A DNA stretch of 12,842 nucleotides from the NCBI GenBank assembly GCA_034664005.1, contig JAXDIL010000194.1, positions 1 through 12,842 of the forward strand. Direction: 5' to 3'. The notes under the pieces were generated by a model. That model had not been told where the DNA came from, ran no database searches, and worked only from the letters and a program-made list of their open reading frames with translations. The position numbers and the translations under genes are program-made. This DNA comes from JACVRW01 sp034664005. GTDB taxonomy: Bacteria; Actinomycetota; Thermoleophilia; Solirubrobacterales; Thermoleophilaceae. This document shows positions 1 to 5,418 of this stretch, one piece after another (within the stretch, counting starts at the first letter, position 1; every line of letters starts with the position of its first letter).

Positions 1-133
1 TTTCATTGCGAAATGGAAAGGAAAAACGCCTTACCCAACGGACGGGGGCGGTGGGACGGACCGTGCGGTGGGGCGGCCGGGGGCGGTTCGGCGGACCGGG
101 GCGGTTGGACGGACGGGTGCTTGGGCCGGCGCC
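1..133. other. Non-coding or unresolved low-complexity edge region
   Basis: The first ~40 bases are noticeably A/T-richer than everything after them. From about base 45 the sequence becomes a G-rich low-complexity stretch. I see no gene I can support. Open frames on both strands cross it but translate to Arg/Pro/Gly-rich sequence with no recognisable domain. One minus-strand frame (31-270) reads as a Pro/Arg/Thr-rich tail (APVRPTAPVRRTAPGRP) and could be a frameshifted C-terminus of the hypothetical gene that stops at 134. No convincing terminator hairpin precedes the short T-run seen on the minus strand near bases 22-27. Confidence 0.4.
45..117. repeat. Imperfect G-rich repeats (GGGCGGT-nGGACGGACCG type)
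   Basis: Degenerate copies of a unit resembling GGGCGGTnGGACGGACCG follow one another, for example GGGCGGTGGGACGGACCG near 46, GGGCGGTTCGGCGGACCG near 81, and GGGCGGTTGGACGGACGG near 99. Copies differ by substitutions and spacing, so this is not a clean tandem array. Runs of 4-5 G on the plus strand make G-quadruplex or polymerase-slippage behaviour possible; that is inference. If translated on the minus strand the units give TAPVRR-like repeats. Confidence 0.45.
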
Positions 134-592
134 CTAGACCGCGAGGCAGAGCTGCTCGGGCGCGTTCGTGGCGCCCTTGCGCGCGCGGCTCCGGGCCGGC
201 GCGCGGCTGCCCGCTTCGCTCGCGTGGCGGCGCGTGCCGCACGGGTGCGCGGCACTCGCGTGCGCGGCACTCAGGTGCGCGGCACTCGCGTGCGCGGCAG
301 TCGGGTGCGCGGCTGGCGCGTGCGCGGGCGGCGCGGCGGCGTCCATCAGCCGCCGGGCCGCGGGGGTCGCGACCGGCGTTGTGCCGGCCGGCCCACCCGC
401 GACGGTGCGGCGGACCGCAGCGCGCGGCGCTCGCGCGCCTACGCCTCCCAGCTGCGGTGCCCGGCCAGGAGCCTCGGCGGGGGCGCTCGAGGCGCCGTTT
501 CCTTCGACCTCCAGGCGGTACTCGCCTAGGGTCGAGAACTCGACGAAGAGGTCGAGCGCCGTGCCGATTTGCTCTCTGAGCCGGGGGAACAT
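134..592 (-). CDS. Hypothetical protein with ordered N-terminus and Ala/His/Pro/Arg-rich tail
   Basis: I do not recognise the family. The first ~35 residues look like a folded helical segment (REQIGTALDLFVEFSTLG, then EYRLEVEGNG), encoded with the strong G/C third-position bias of the window's genuine genes. The remainder is low complexity, rich in Ala, Pro, Arg and His, with a pentapeptide repeat (AAHAS/SAAHL type) and a basic end KGATNAPEQLCLAV. Most tail codons also end in G or C, which favours this frame over the plus-strand frames. An ATG at 655 would add 21 residues, but those codons (CAA, GCA, TTG, CTT) are atypical. A TAnnnT box lies just upstream of the ATG at 592, so I prefer 592 (152 aa). 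A frameshift in the GC-rich tail cannot be excluded, and a wholly spurious ORF remains possible. Confidence 0.45.
   Translation of the reverse strand: MFPRLREQIGTALDLFVEFSTLGEYRLEVEGNGASSAPAEAPGRAPQLGGVGARAPRAAVRRTVAGGPAGTTPVATPAARRLMDAAAPPAHAPAAHPTAAHASAAHLSAAHASAAHPCGTRRHASEAGSRAPARSRARKGATNAPEQLCLAV
245..334. repeat. 15-bp direct tandem repeat, about five to six units
   Basis: Units of GTGCGCGGCACTCGC begin at 245, 260, 275, 290, 305 and (degenerate) 320. The first four are nearly identical; the last two have diverged. The unit is five codons long, so it never shifts frame. On the minus strand, in the frame of the hypothetical gene, it encodes a five-residue period (S/T-A-A-H-A/L/P). There are no spacers, so it is not a CRISPR array. 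Copy number is likely variable by slippage (inference). Confidence 0.8.
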
Positions 593-601
593 GCGTTCGG
601 G

Positions 602-607
602 AAGGTA
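602..607 (-). promoter_or_regulatory. Candidate -10 box (TACCTT) for the hypothetical gene
   Basis: Read on the minus strand the hexamer is TACCTT, matching TAnnnT. It ends 9 nt before the ATG at 592, close to the spacing expected for a leaderless or near-leaderless transcript. No clear -35 element is visible. No Shine-Dalgarno sequence precedes either candidate ATG. Weak evidence, used mainly to choose the start. Confidence 0.25.
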
Positions 608-653
608 CGCCGGGGGTCGGATGGAAAGCGCGGTTTGCTGCAACTTTGCTTGC

Positions 654-1079
654 ATGCCGCTTGTGGCCGAGCCGTTTCGTCATCGCATCAGCGTGCGCTT
701 CAACGAATGCGACCCGCAGGGCGTGGTCTTCCACGCGAATTACCTCGTCTACTGCGACGTGGCCATGACCGAGCTCACGCGTGAGGCGTTCGGCGGCGGC
801 TACGTGGGGATGATCGCGAGCGGGGTCGACATGATGGTGGCCGAAGCCAACATCCGCTACCGCGCGCCGGCGCGCTTCGGCGACGACGTCGATCTCGTCG
901 CCACCGTCACGCGGATCGGCACCACCTCCACCGTCACCCGGATCAGCGCGGAGCGCGCGGGCGACGGCGCGGTGCTCGCCGAGGTGGATCTCCGGCACGT
1001 CTACATCGACACGAAGACGCTCGAGAAGACCCCGATCCCGGACGAGATGCGCTCCGGCCTGGAGCGCTACGCCGGATGA
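654..1079 (+). CDS. Acyl-CoA thioesterase, YbgC / 4-hydroxybenzoyl-CoA thioesterase (hotdog) family
   Basis: A 141-residue single hotdog-fold protein, a normal size for the family. Such enzymes hydrolyse acyl-CoA thioesters in the cytoplasm; the substrate here cannot be read from sequence. The signature VRFNECDPQGVVFHANYL lies at about residues 14-31. Asp20 is at the position of the catalytic Asp of 4HBT enzymes, followed by the usual F-H-x-N-Y. Further family features are the VDMMVAEANIRYRAPARFGD segment (about 58-77) and a final strand HVYIDTKT. I chose the ATG at 654 because family members begin only a few residues before the F-R-H-R strand. An in-frame ATG at 621 would add 11 residues with atypical codons. 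No obvious Shine-Dalgarno precedes either. The stop overlaps the next start as ATGA, so this gene and the DUF389 gene are probably translationally coupled. Confidence 0.85.
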   Translation: MPLVAEPFRHRISVRFNECDPQGVVFHANYLVYCDVAMTELTREAFGGGYVGMIASGVDMMVAEANIRYRAPARFGDDVDLVATVTRIGTTSTVTRISAERAGDGAVLAEVDLRHVYIDTKTLEKTPIPDEMRSGLERYAG

Positions 1080-2074
1080 TCCACCTGAGGATCGTCGCGC
1101 CCGAGGACGTGGCCCACAGGGCGCTCGAGGTGCTGAATGGCTCGCCGGCGGTCCTGAACATCGTGCACCTGCACGGCGCGGCGCAGAAGCCGGACGGCGA
1201 CCTGATCCTCTGCGACGTCGCCCGGGAGGAGGCCAGCGTCATCCTCGGCGACCTCAAGGAGCTCGAGATCCCGCGCGTCGGCTCGATCGCGGTGGAGCAC
1301 ATCGAGACGGCGCTGTCCGATGCCGCCGACGCCGCGGAGAGGGCCGCGCCCGGGCTCCCTTCGGACGCGGTCGTGTGGGAGGAGGTCGAGCAGCGCACCA
1401 GTGAGAACACGGAGCTGTCGATCAGCTTCGTGACCTTCATGGTGCTCGCCATGCAGATCGGCGCGGTGGGCATCCTGCTCGACCAGCCGATCCTGATCGT
1501 CGGGGCGATGGTGGTCGGGCCCGAGTTCGGCCCGCTCGCCGGCCTCTCCGTCGCATTGGTCGAGCGCCGGCAGGACCTCGCTCGCCGCTCGCTCGTCGCG
1601 CTGGGCGTGGGGTTCCCGGCTGGAATCGCGCTCGCCTGCGTGGCGACGCTCGTGTTCAAGTGGATCGGTGCGAGCCCCGACAACTTCGTGCCGTCCGACC
1701 ACGAGCTCACCCGCTTCATCTCCGAGCCGGGGTTCTTCTCGTTCTTCGTGGCCTTCGTCGCCGGCACGGCCGGCATCCTCTCCCTGACGAACGCGAAGTC
1801 CGGGGCGCTGATCGGCGTGCTGATCTCGGTGACGACGATCCCGGCCGCCTCCAACATCGGCGTGGCGGCAGCGTACGAGGACTGGAACGAGGCGGGCGGG
1901 GCGGCCGCGCAACTGGCGATCAACCTCACGTCGATCGTGCTCGCCGGCCTGCTGACGCTCTTCATCCAGCGGCGCTACTACATCGCCCGCCGTAGGAAGC
2001 ACCTGGACGATCCGCGCCGCGCCTCGGCCGGCCTTCCGGTGGGGCGCAGCAGGCGCCCCCGCCGGGGGAGCTAG
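1076..2074 (+). CDS. DUF389 (TIGR00341-like) integral membrane protein
   Basis: A 332-residue protein. It has an N-terminal soluble domain (residues 1-~75, alternating strands and helices), a linker, and about six membrane segments at roughly 115-135, 138-162, 171-196, 219-237, 242-266 and 277-298. It ends in a strongly basic cytoplasmic tail (RRRK, then RRPRR). The IVGAMVVGPEFGPL motif (about 141-154) and the later TTIPAASNIG segment (about 253-262) are the family landmarks. The biochemical role of DUF389 proteins is not established; a transport role is a guess. The start ATG overlaps the thioesterase stop by 4 nt (ATGA), and its stop TAG shares a CTAG palindrome with the stop of the converging dehydrogenase gene. 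Confidence 0.85.
   Translation: MIHLRIVAPEDVAHRALEVLNGSPAVLNIVHLHGAAQKPDGDLILCDVAREEASVILGDLKELEIPRVGSIAVEHIETALSDAADAAERAAPGLPSDAVVWEEVEQRTSENTELSISFVTFMVLAMQIGAVGILLDQPILIVGAMVVGPEFGPLAGLSVALVERRQDLARRSLVALGVGFPAGIALACVATLVFKWIGASPDNFVPSDHELTRFISEPGFFSFFVAFVAGTAGILSLTNAKSGALIGVLISVTTIPAASNIGVAAAYEDWNEAGGAAAQLAINLTSIVLAGLLTLFIQRRYYIARRRKHLDDPRRASAGLPVGRSRRPRRGS
2041..2059. terminator. GC-rich hairpin between convergent genes, possible bidirectional terminator
   Basis: GGGGCGC (2041-2047) and GCGCCCC (2053-2059) form a perfect 7-bp stem with a 5-nt loop AGCAG. A competing 5-bp stem CCCCC/GGGGG with loop GCC lies at 2056-2068. Both sit inside the last codons of the DUF389 gene, just before the shared stop codons of the convergent pair at 2071-2074. 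There is no U-tract on either side, so it is not a classic intrinsic terminator. Its position at a convergent gene boundary is the main argument. Confidence 0.35.
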
Positions 2075-3159
2075 AGCGACGCCCAGATGTCGATCTTCGT
2101 GCGCACGCGCGAGATCACCTCGGTGGTGAACTCGCTCGTCGCGGCGTGGCCGCCGAGGTCGGGCGTCCGCACGCCCGTGGCGACGGCCTCGAGCACCGAC
2201 TCGTAGATCGCGCGCGACGCCGTGTCGCAGCCCTCGTGCCCGAGCTCGCCGGCGTAGTGGAGCACCGCCGCCGTGGCGAGGATCATCGCCATCGGGTTGG
2301 CGATGTCCTTGCCGAGCAGCGCCGGGGCGGTGCCGTGCGGCGCCTCGGCCATGACCGTCTTGGCGTCGTAGTTGTCGTCGAAGGCCAGCAGAACCGACTC
2401 CGCGCCCGCAATCGAGCCGAACAGCGGCATGACGAGGTCGGAGAGGCAGTCGCCGTCGCGATTCAGCGCCGGGATCACGAGCGGCGCGTCCGCCGCGCCG
2501 CTGATCAGCCCGGCGTAGGTCGCGTCGATGAGCACTGGGCTGTAGGGGACCTCCGGGTGGCGCTCGGCCGCCGCGTCGAGCTCCTCCTTCAGCATGCCTT
2601 CGTAGACCGGGCTGACGGTCCACTTGGGCCCGCCGTACACGCGCCCGTGGATACGCGACGCCGTGCGGAAGCTGTACTCGGCGACCGCGTGGCAGACATT
2701 GCGCGAGATGCGCTCGACGCGGAACGCCAGCTCGTCGCCGTCCTGCTCCTCGCGCCGCTCCTCGGCGCCGTAGGCGTCGCCCACCGCCATGCGGACCACG
2801 GCGATCGGGTAGTGCACGCCCGCCACCGGCGTGACGCCCGGGATGCGGCGGCCGGTGCGGATGATCACCTTGCCGTCGAGCGCCTCGCGCAGCAGCCGGT
2901 TCGGGCTGCCCACGTCGTCCTTGCCCTCGGGCGTGATCGTGGCGGCCTTGAGGCCGAAGCGCGCCTCGCGCATCGCCTCGGCCGCCCGCGTGACCACCTC
3001 GTTGTTGGTCGCGCGGCGGTTCTCCAACGACAGGTCGTAGTGCTCGAGCTCGACCGGCAGCTTGAGCACGTCCGGATCGAGCACGCGCAGGGCCTGCTCG
3101 AGCAGCTCCTGACCGGTCTCGTCGCCCTCGAGGACGATAATTCGCAGGGGCTCAGCCAT
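2071..3159 (-). CDS. Isocitrate/isopropylmalate dehydrogenase-family protein
   Basis: A 362-residue member of the NAD(P)-dependent beta-hydroxyacid oxidative decarboxylase family (isocitrate, 3-isopropylmalate, tartrate/homoisocitrate types). It has the N-terminal strand and loop RIIVLEGDETG (residues 6-16). SPNRLLREALDG (about 85-96) aligns with the substrate-binding helix. It also has NRDGDCLSD (233-241) with the metal-binding Asp pattern, EAPHGTAPALLGKDIANP (272-289) for the cofactor loop, and DLGGHAATSEF (334-344). The region expected to hold the usual acidic NTEG phosphorylation-loop motif is different, and GGPKWTVSPVYEGM replaces the familiar K-x-N segment, so I would not assign icd or leuB. 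Start: the ATG at 3159 gives the expected N-terminus. A TAGATT box ends 8 nt upstream and there is no Shine-Dalgarno, consistent with a leaderless transcript. Start and stop codons both overlap those of oppositely oriented neighbours. Confidence 0.85.
   Translation of the reverse strand: MAEPLRIIVLEGDETGQELLEQALRVLDPDVLKLPVELEHYDLSLENRRATNNEVVTRAAEAMREARFGLKAATITPEGKDDVGSPNRLLREALDGKVIIRTGRRIPGVTPVAGVHYPIAVVRMAVGDAYGAEERREEQDGDELAFRVERISRNVCHAVAEYSFRTASRIHGRVYGGPKWTVSPVYEGMLKEELDAAAERHPEVPYSPVLIDATYAGLISGAADAPLVIPALNRDGDCLSDLVMPLFGSIAGAESVLLAFDDNYDAKTVMAEAPHGTAPALLGKDIANPMAMILATAAVLHYAGELGHEGCDTASRAIYESVLEAVATGVRTPDLGGHAATSEFTTEVISRVRTKIDIWASL
3136..3150 (+). promoter_or_regulatory. Candidate -10 (GATAAT) and Shine-Dalgarno (AGGGG) for the zinc-module gene
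   Basis: GATAAT at 3136-3141 is one base from TATAAT and stands out in a region with almost no A/T runs. AGGGG at 3146-3150 lies 7 nt before the ATG at 3158, a good ribosome-binding spacing. The elements sit inside the first codons of the oppositely oriented dehydrogenase, where an ATT Ile codon is used in a genome that otherwise prefers ATC. If transcription starts about 7 nt after the -10, the leader would be only ~10 nt and the two elements would nearly collide, so at most one may be used as drawn. No good -35 at normal spacing was found. Confidence 0.35.
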
Positions 3160-3499
3160 GGGGGCGCAATCTACAGAGAGCTGCACGTGGTGCGGCAACG
3201 CCATCGAGCGTCACGACGGCTGGCGTGTCGAGGAGGTTCCGGGCGCGCGCCGCGCGGCGTTCTGCCGGCTCGAGCACGTCGTCCCGTGGAAGATCAAGGG
3301 ACCGCACTGGGAGCCCGGCGAGCTCGAGGAACCGAGCGGCATCGCCGACTCGCTCGAGGCCTGCTCGCACTGCGGCGAGGAGCTCGGCGACGTGCGCGTC
3401 GTGCTCGTCCGCCACCGCGGCGAGCACCGGATCCCGGACGGGTTCTGCTCCGTCGACCACATGGCGGAGTGGGCGAAGGCCGGCGGGCGCTGGGCCTAG
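3158..3499 (+). CDS. Small cytoplasmic protein with duplicated CxxC...CxxxH zinc module
   Basis: A 113-residue protein that I cannot assign to a named family. It contains two copies of one module: C9-x2-C12-x23-C36-x3-H40-x3-W44 and C69-x2-C72-x24-C97-x3-H101-x3-W105. In both, the third ligand follows Phe (FCRLEH and FCSVDH). This pattern fits two treble-clef or TRASH/MYM-like zinc fingers, each with a CCCH ligand set, arising by internal duplication. There is no signal peptide or membrane segment. Metal binding is inferred from ligand spacing; a role in nucleic-acid or protein contact is a guess. AGGGG lies 7 nt before the ATG. The start codon overlaps the divergent dehydrogenase start (CCATGG, 3156-3161) and the stop overlaps the convergent collagen-like gene's stop (CTAG, 3496-3499). 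Confidence 0.75.
   Translation: MGAQSTESCTWCGNAIERHDGWRVEEVPGARRAAFCRLEHVVPWKIKGPHWEPGELEEPSGIADSLEACSHCGEELGDVRVVLVRHRGEHRIPDGFCSVDHMAEWAKAGGRWA
3168..3173 (-). promoter_or_regulatory. Candidate leaderless -10 box (TAGATT) for the dehydrogenase gene
   Basis: On the minus strand TAGATT matches TAnnnT and ends 8 nt before the ATG at 3159, the spacing expected if transcription begins at or next to the start codon. A weak TTGCCG lies 19 nt further upstream. The box falls inside the first codons of the divergent zinc-module gene, so each gene's promoter would be embedded in the other's coding sequence. Confidence 0.4.
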
Positions 3500-4149
3500 T
3501 GGTGGCGCAGCAGGAGGGCGTCGAAGTGGCAGGGCCCGGTCGCGGTCGCCCCGTTCCCCTGCCAGGTGCCGCTCAGCTGCGCGCCATCCGGGCTCTTCCA
3601 GCTGAGCGTGCCCCCTGCGCCGGTGTTTTCGGGAACGCCCGCGAACGCGTACGGAGCAGCCGGATCCAGGTCGTTGTCACGTGAGCCGGACGTGCCGGCG
3701 GGAGCCCCGGTGTTCACCCTGGTGAACGTGAGAATGCCGTCGTTCACCGTGCTCGAGACCCACAGGGTGAGATTCGAGTTGGAGGCATTACCGCAGCTGG
3801 CCTCGAGGATCAACCCGTCGCCGGAGAAGATCTGCGTCTTGACCGTCGCCGGACTGCCGTCCGGAGCGCTGAAGCTGATCGCAGCCTCCTCGCCGGGACC
3901 GGGCGCGCCCCGGTCGCCCTTGGGGCCCTGGTCGCCCTTCGGAAGCTGTCCGCGCGCAAAGTCAATCCGCTTCAGCGACCGGTTCTTGACCTTCGACGAG
4001 GTCACCGCGTTCTTCGCGATGTGCTTGCCCTTCACGCTGTTCCGCTGGAGCGAGACCGCCGCGTAGCCGCTGCCGCCGAGCGCTATGAAGACGGCGATGG
4101 TGGCCATCACATTGGCGTACGTCAGGCGCTGACGAAGTCGCGTGAGCAT
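3496..4149 (-). CDS. Secreted or membrane-anchored protein with a short collagen-like segment
   Basis: A 217-residue protein. A basic N-terminus (MLTRLRQRLTYANVMA) leads into a hydrophobic segment (about 12-32, ending GGSGYAAV) that serves as a signal sequence or anchor. Residues 33-65 form a basic Ser/Lys-rich stretch (RNSVKGKHIAKNAV, KNRSLKRIDF). Five Gly-X-Y triplets follow at 72-86 (GDQ GPK GDR GAP GPG). The C-terminal ~130 residues look like a beta-rich extracellular domain with two Cys (119 and 207) that could form a disulfide. This N-terminus plus collagen-like architecture is common in Thermoleophilia genomes; function is unknown, with cell-surface structure or adhesion as guesses. 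The ATG at 4149 puts the hydrophobic segment at a normal distance. It lies 50 bp downstream of dinB on the same strand, and its stop codon overlaps the converging zinc-module gene's stop. Confidence 0.75.
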   Translation of the reverse strand: MLTRLRQRLTYANVMATIAVFIALGGSGYAAVSLQRNSVKGKHIAKNAVTSSKVKNRSLKRIDFARGQLPKGDQGPKGDRGAPGPGEEAAISFSAPDGSPATVKTQIFSGDGLILEASCGNASNSNLTLWVSSTVNDGILTFTRVNTGAPAGTSGSRDNDLDPAAPYAFAGVPENTGAGGTLSWKSPDGAQLSGTWQGNGATATGPCHFDALLLRHH

Positions 4150-4163
4150 CGGGCGTCTGAGCG

Positions 4164-4169
4164 ACCCTA
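4164..4169 (-). promoter_or_regulatory. Candidate -10 box (TAGGGT) for the collagen-like gene
   Basis: In the 50-bp gap between dinB and the collagen-like gene, the minus strand carries TAGGGT 14 nt before the ATG, with CTGGCA 18 nt further upstream as a weak -35. It would give a leader of only a few bases. This suggests independent transcription rather than read-through from dinB, but the match is short and could be chance. Confidence 0.25.
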
Positions 4170-4199
4170 AAGCCACTCGCCCGCCGTTGCCAGTCGGGG

Positions 4200-5384
4200 C
4201 TAATCCGGGAGCATGGGGAGGCGGGCGCCTTCGTCGTGGTCGAGCAGGACCGCGCGGGTGATCGCGTCGGTTCCGAAGCGGTCGCGGAGGTCGTCGAGCG
4301 TGGCGTCCAGCGCGGCCGCCCGGCCGTCGTCGAGGACCAGCTGGGCGGCGCCGCCCTGCGCGCCCGCGTCGTCCAGGTTCGAGAGCGCCACGCCGACGAG
4401 CGTTATCCCTCGATGCTCGATCGTCGGCCGCGCGGCATCGAGGAGCACCCGCGCGGCGGCCAGCACGACCGTGGTCCGGTCGGTGGGCTCGGGCAGCGTG
4501 TGCGAGCGCGTGGCGCGCTTGAAGTCGGCGAACCGCAGCCGCAGCACCACGGTGCGGCACACGCGCTGCGCGGTGCGCAGCCGGCCGCAGGCGCGGTCGA
4601 CCAGCGCAACGAGCGCCGCGTCGACCGCCTCCGGCGAGCGCGAGCGCCGGCCGAGCGCGTGCTGCGCGCCGATCGAGCGCCGTCGCCGTCGCACCTGGAC
4701 CCGGCGCGGATCGCGGCTGTGCGCGAGCGCGTGGAGCTGGCGCCCGGCGCCCAGTCCCAGCAGGCCGACGAGCGATCGCTCGGAGCGCTCCGCGAGCTGG
4801 CCCACCGTGTGGATGCCAGCGCCGCGGAGGCGCTCCGAGGTGACCGGCCCGACACCCCAGAGCCGCTCCACCGGCAGCGGGTGCAGGAACTCGAGCTCGG
4901 CGTCGGGCGCCACCACGAGCAGGCCGTCCGGCTTCGCCACGGCGCTCGCCACCTTCGCCAGGAATTTCGTGCGCGCCACGCCGACGGTGATCGGCAGCCC
5001 GACCTGCTCGCGCACACGCGCACGCAGCCGCGCGGCGATCGCGCGCGGCGTGCCGGCGAAGTGCTCCATCCCGCGCACGTCGAGGAACGCCTCGTCGATC
5101 GAGAGCGCCTCCACGACCGGGGCGGTGTCCTTGAAGATGCGGAACACGGCCTTGCTCGCCTCCGTGTAGGCCTCGAAGCGGCAGGGCACGACCACGGCGT
5201 CGGGACAGAGCTGCCGCGCCCGGCCACCGCCCATGCCGCTCTCGACCCCACGGGCCTTCGCCTCGTAGCTCGCCGCTAGCACCACGCCGCCGCCGACGAT
5301 CACCGGACGCCCACGCAGCGCTGGGTCGTCGCGCTGCTCTACAGAGGCGTAGAACGAGTCGAGGTCGGCGTGGAGGATGGACAC
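4200..5384 (-). CDS. dinB: DNA polymerase IV (Y-family translesion polymerase)
   Basis: A 394-residue Y-family polymerase that copies damaged templates with low fidelity. The palm motif HADLDSFYASVE holds Asp7 and Asp9 with the Phe11-Tyr12 steric-gate region. The second catalytic motif SIDEAF (95-100) supplies Asp97-Glu98. SYEAKARGVESGM (39-51) is the fingers motif, PITVGVARTKFLAKVAS the typical post-palm helix, and GVGPVTSERLRGAGI the helix-hairpin-helix of the thumb. A basic linker (VRRRRRSIG) leads to the little-finger domain. I do not see a confident beta-clamp motif (QLxLF-like) at the C-terminus, which ends RLPMLPD. The start must be the GTG at 5384: an in-frame TGA lies 15 nt upstream and there is no Shine-Dalgarno. 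That GTG is inside an SOS box, so transcription is very probably LexA-repressed. The HD-domain gene ends 34 nt upstream on the same strand. Confidence 0.92.
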   Translation of the reverse strand: MSILHADLDSFYASVEQRDDPALRGRPVIVGGGVVLAASYEAKARGVESGMGGGRARQLCPDAVVVPCRFEAYTEASKAVFRIFKDTAPVVEALSIDEAFLDVRGMEHFAGTPRAIAARLRARVREQVGLPITVGVARTKFLAKVASAVAKPDGLLVVAPDAELEFLHPLPVERLWGVGPVTSERLRGAGIHTVGQLAERSERSLVGLLGLGAGRQLHALAHSRDPRRVQVRRRRRSIGAQHALGRRSRSPEAVDAALVALVDRACGRLRTAQRVCRTVVLRLRFADFKRATRSHTLPEPTDRTTVVLAAARVLLDAARPTIEHRGITLVGVALSNLDDAGAQGGAAQLVLDDGRAAALDATLDDLRDRFGTDAITRAVLLDHDEGARLPMLPD

Positions 5385-5397
5385 GAACGCATGTTCG
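5384..5397. promoter_or_regulatory. LexA-binding SOS box overlapping the dinB start codon
   Basis: CGAACGCATGTTCG matches the Bacillus/actinobacterial SOS consensus CGAAC-n4-GTTCG perfectly. The symmetry extends to 8-bp arms (ACACGAAC and GTTCGTGT, 5381-5400) around a 4-nt centre GCAT. The first base of the dinB GTG start codon (minus strand, 5384) lies within the core. Bound LexA would therefore block initiation at, or immediately after, the start site, which fits a leaderless or very short-leader dinB transcript. Confidence 0.88.
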
Positions 5398-5418
5398 TGT
5401 CAGTCCAGGACGGAACGA

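Noticed and set aside
1..40. Intrinsic terminator for the minus-strand hypothetical gene
   Set aside because: There is a short T-run on the minus strand but no stable stem immediately before it, and it lies about 100 bp past the stop codon.
245..334. CRISPR-like array
   Set aside because: Units are 15 bp, directly adjacent, with no spacers and gradual divergence; this is a coding-length tandem repeat, not CRISPR.
13..579. Long plus-strand open frames across the GC-rich left edge
   Set aside because: They translate to Arg/Gly/Ala repeats with no domain, and their codon use is worse than that of the minus-strand frame 134-592. Long open frames on all strands are expected at this GC content.
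621..653. Upstream ATG at 621 as the thioesterase start
   Set aside because: It adds MESAVCCNFAC, encoded by codons unlike the rest of the gene, and family members begin just before the F-R-H-R strand, matching the ATG at 654. Not fully excluded.
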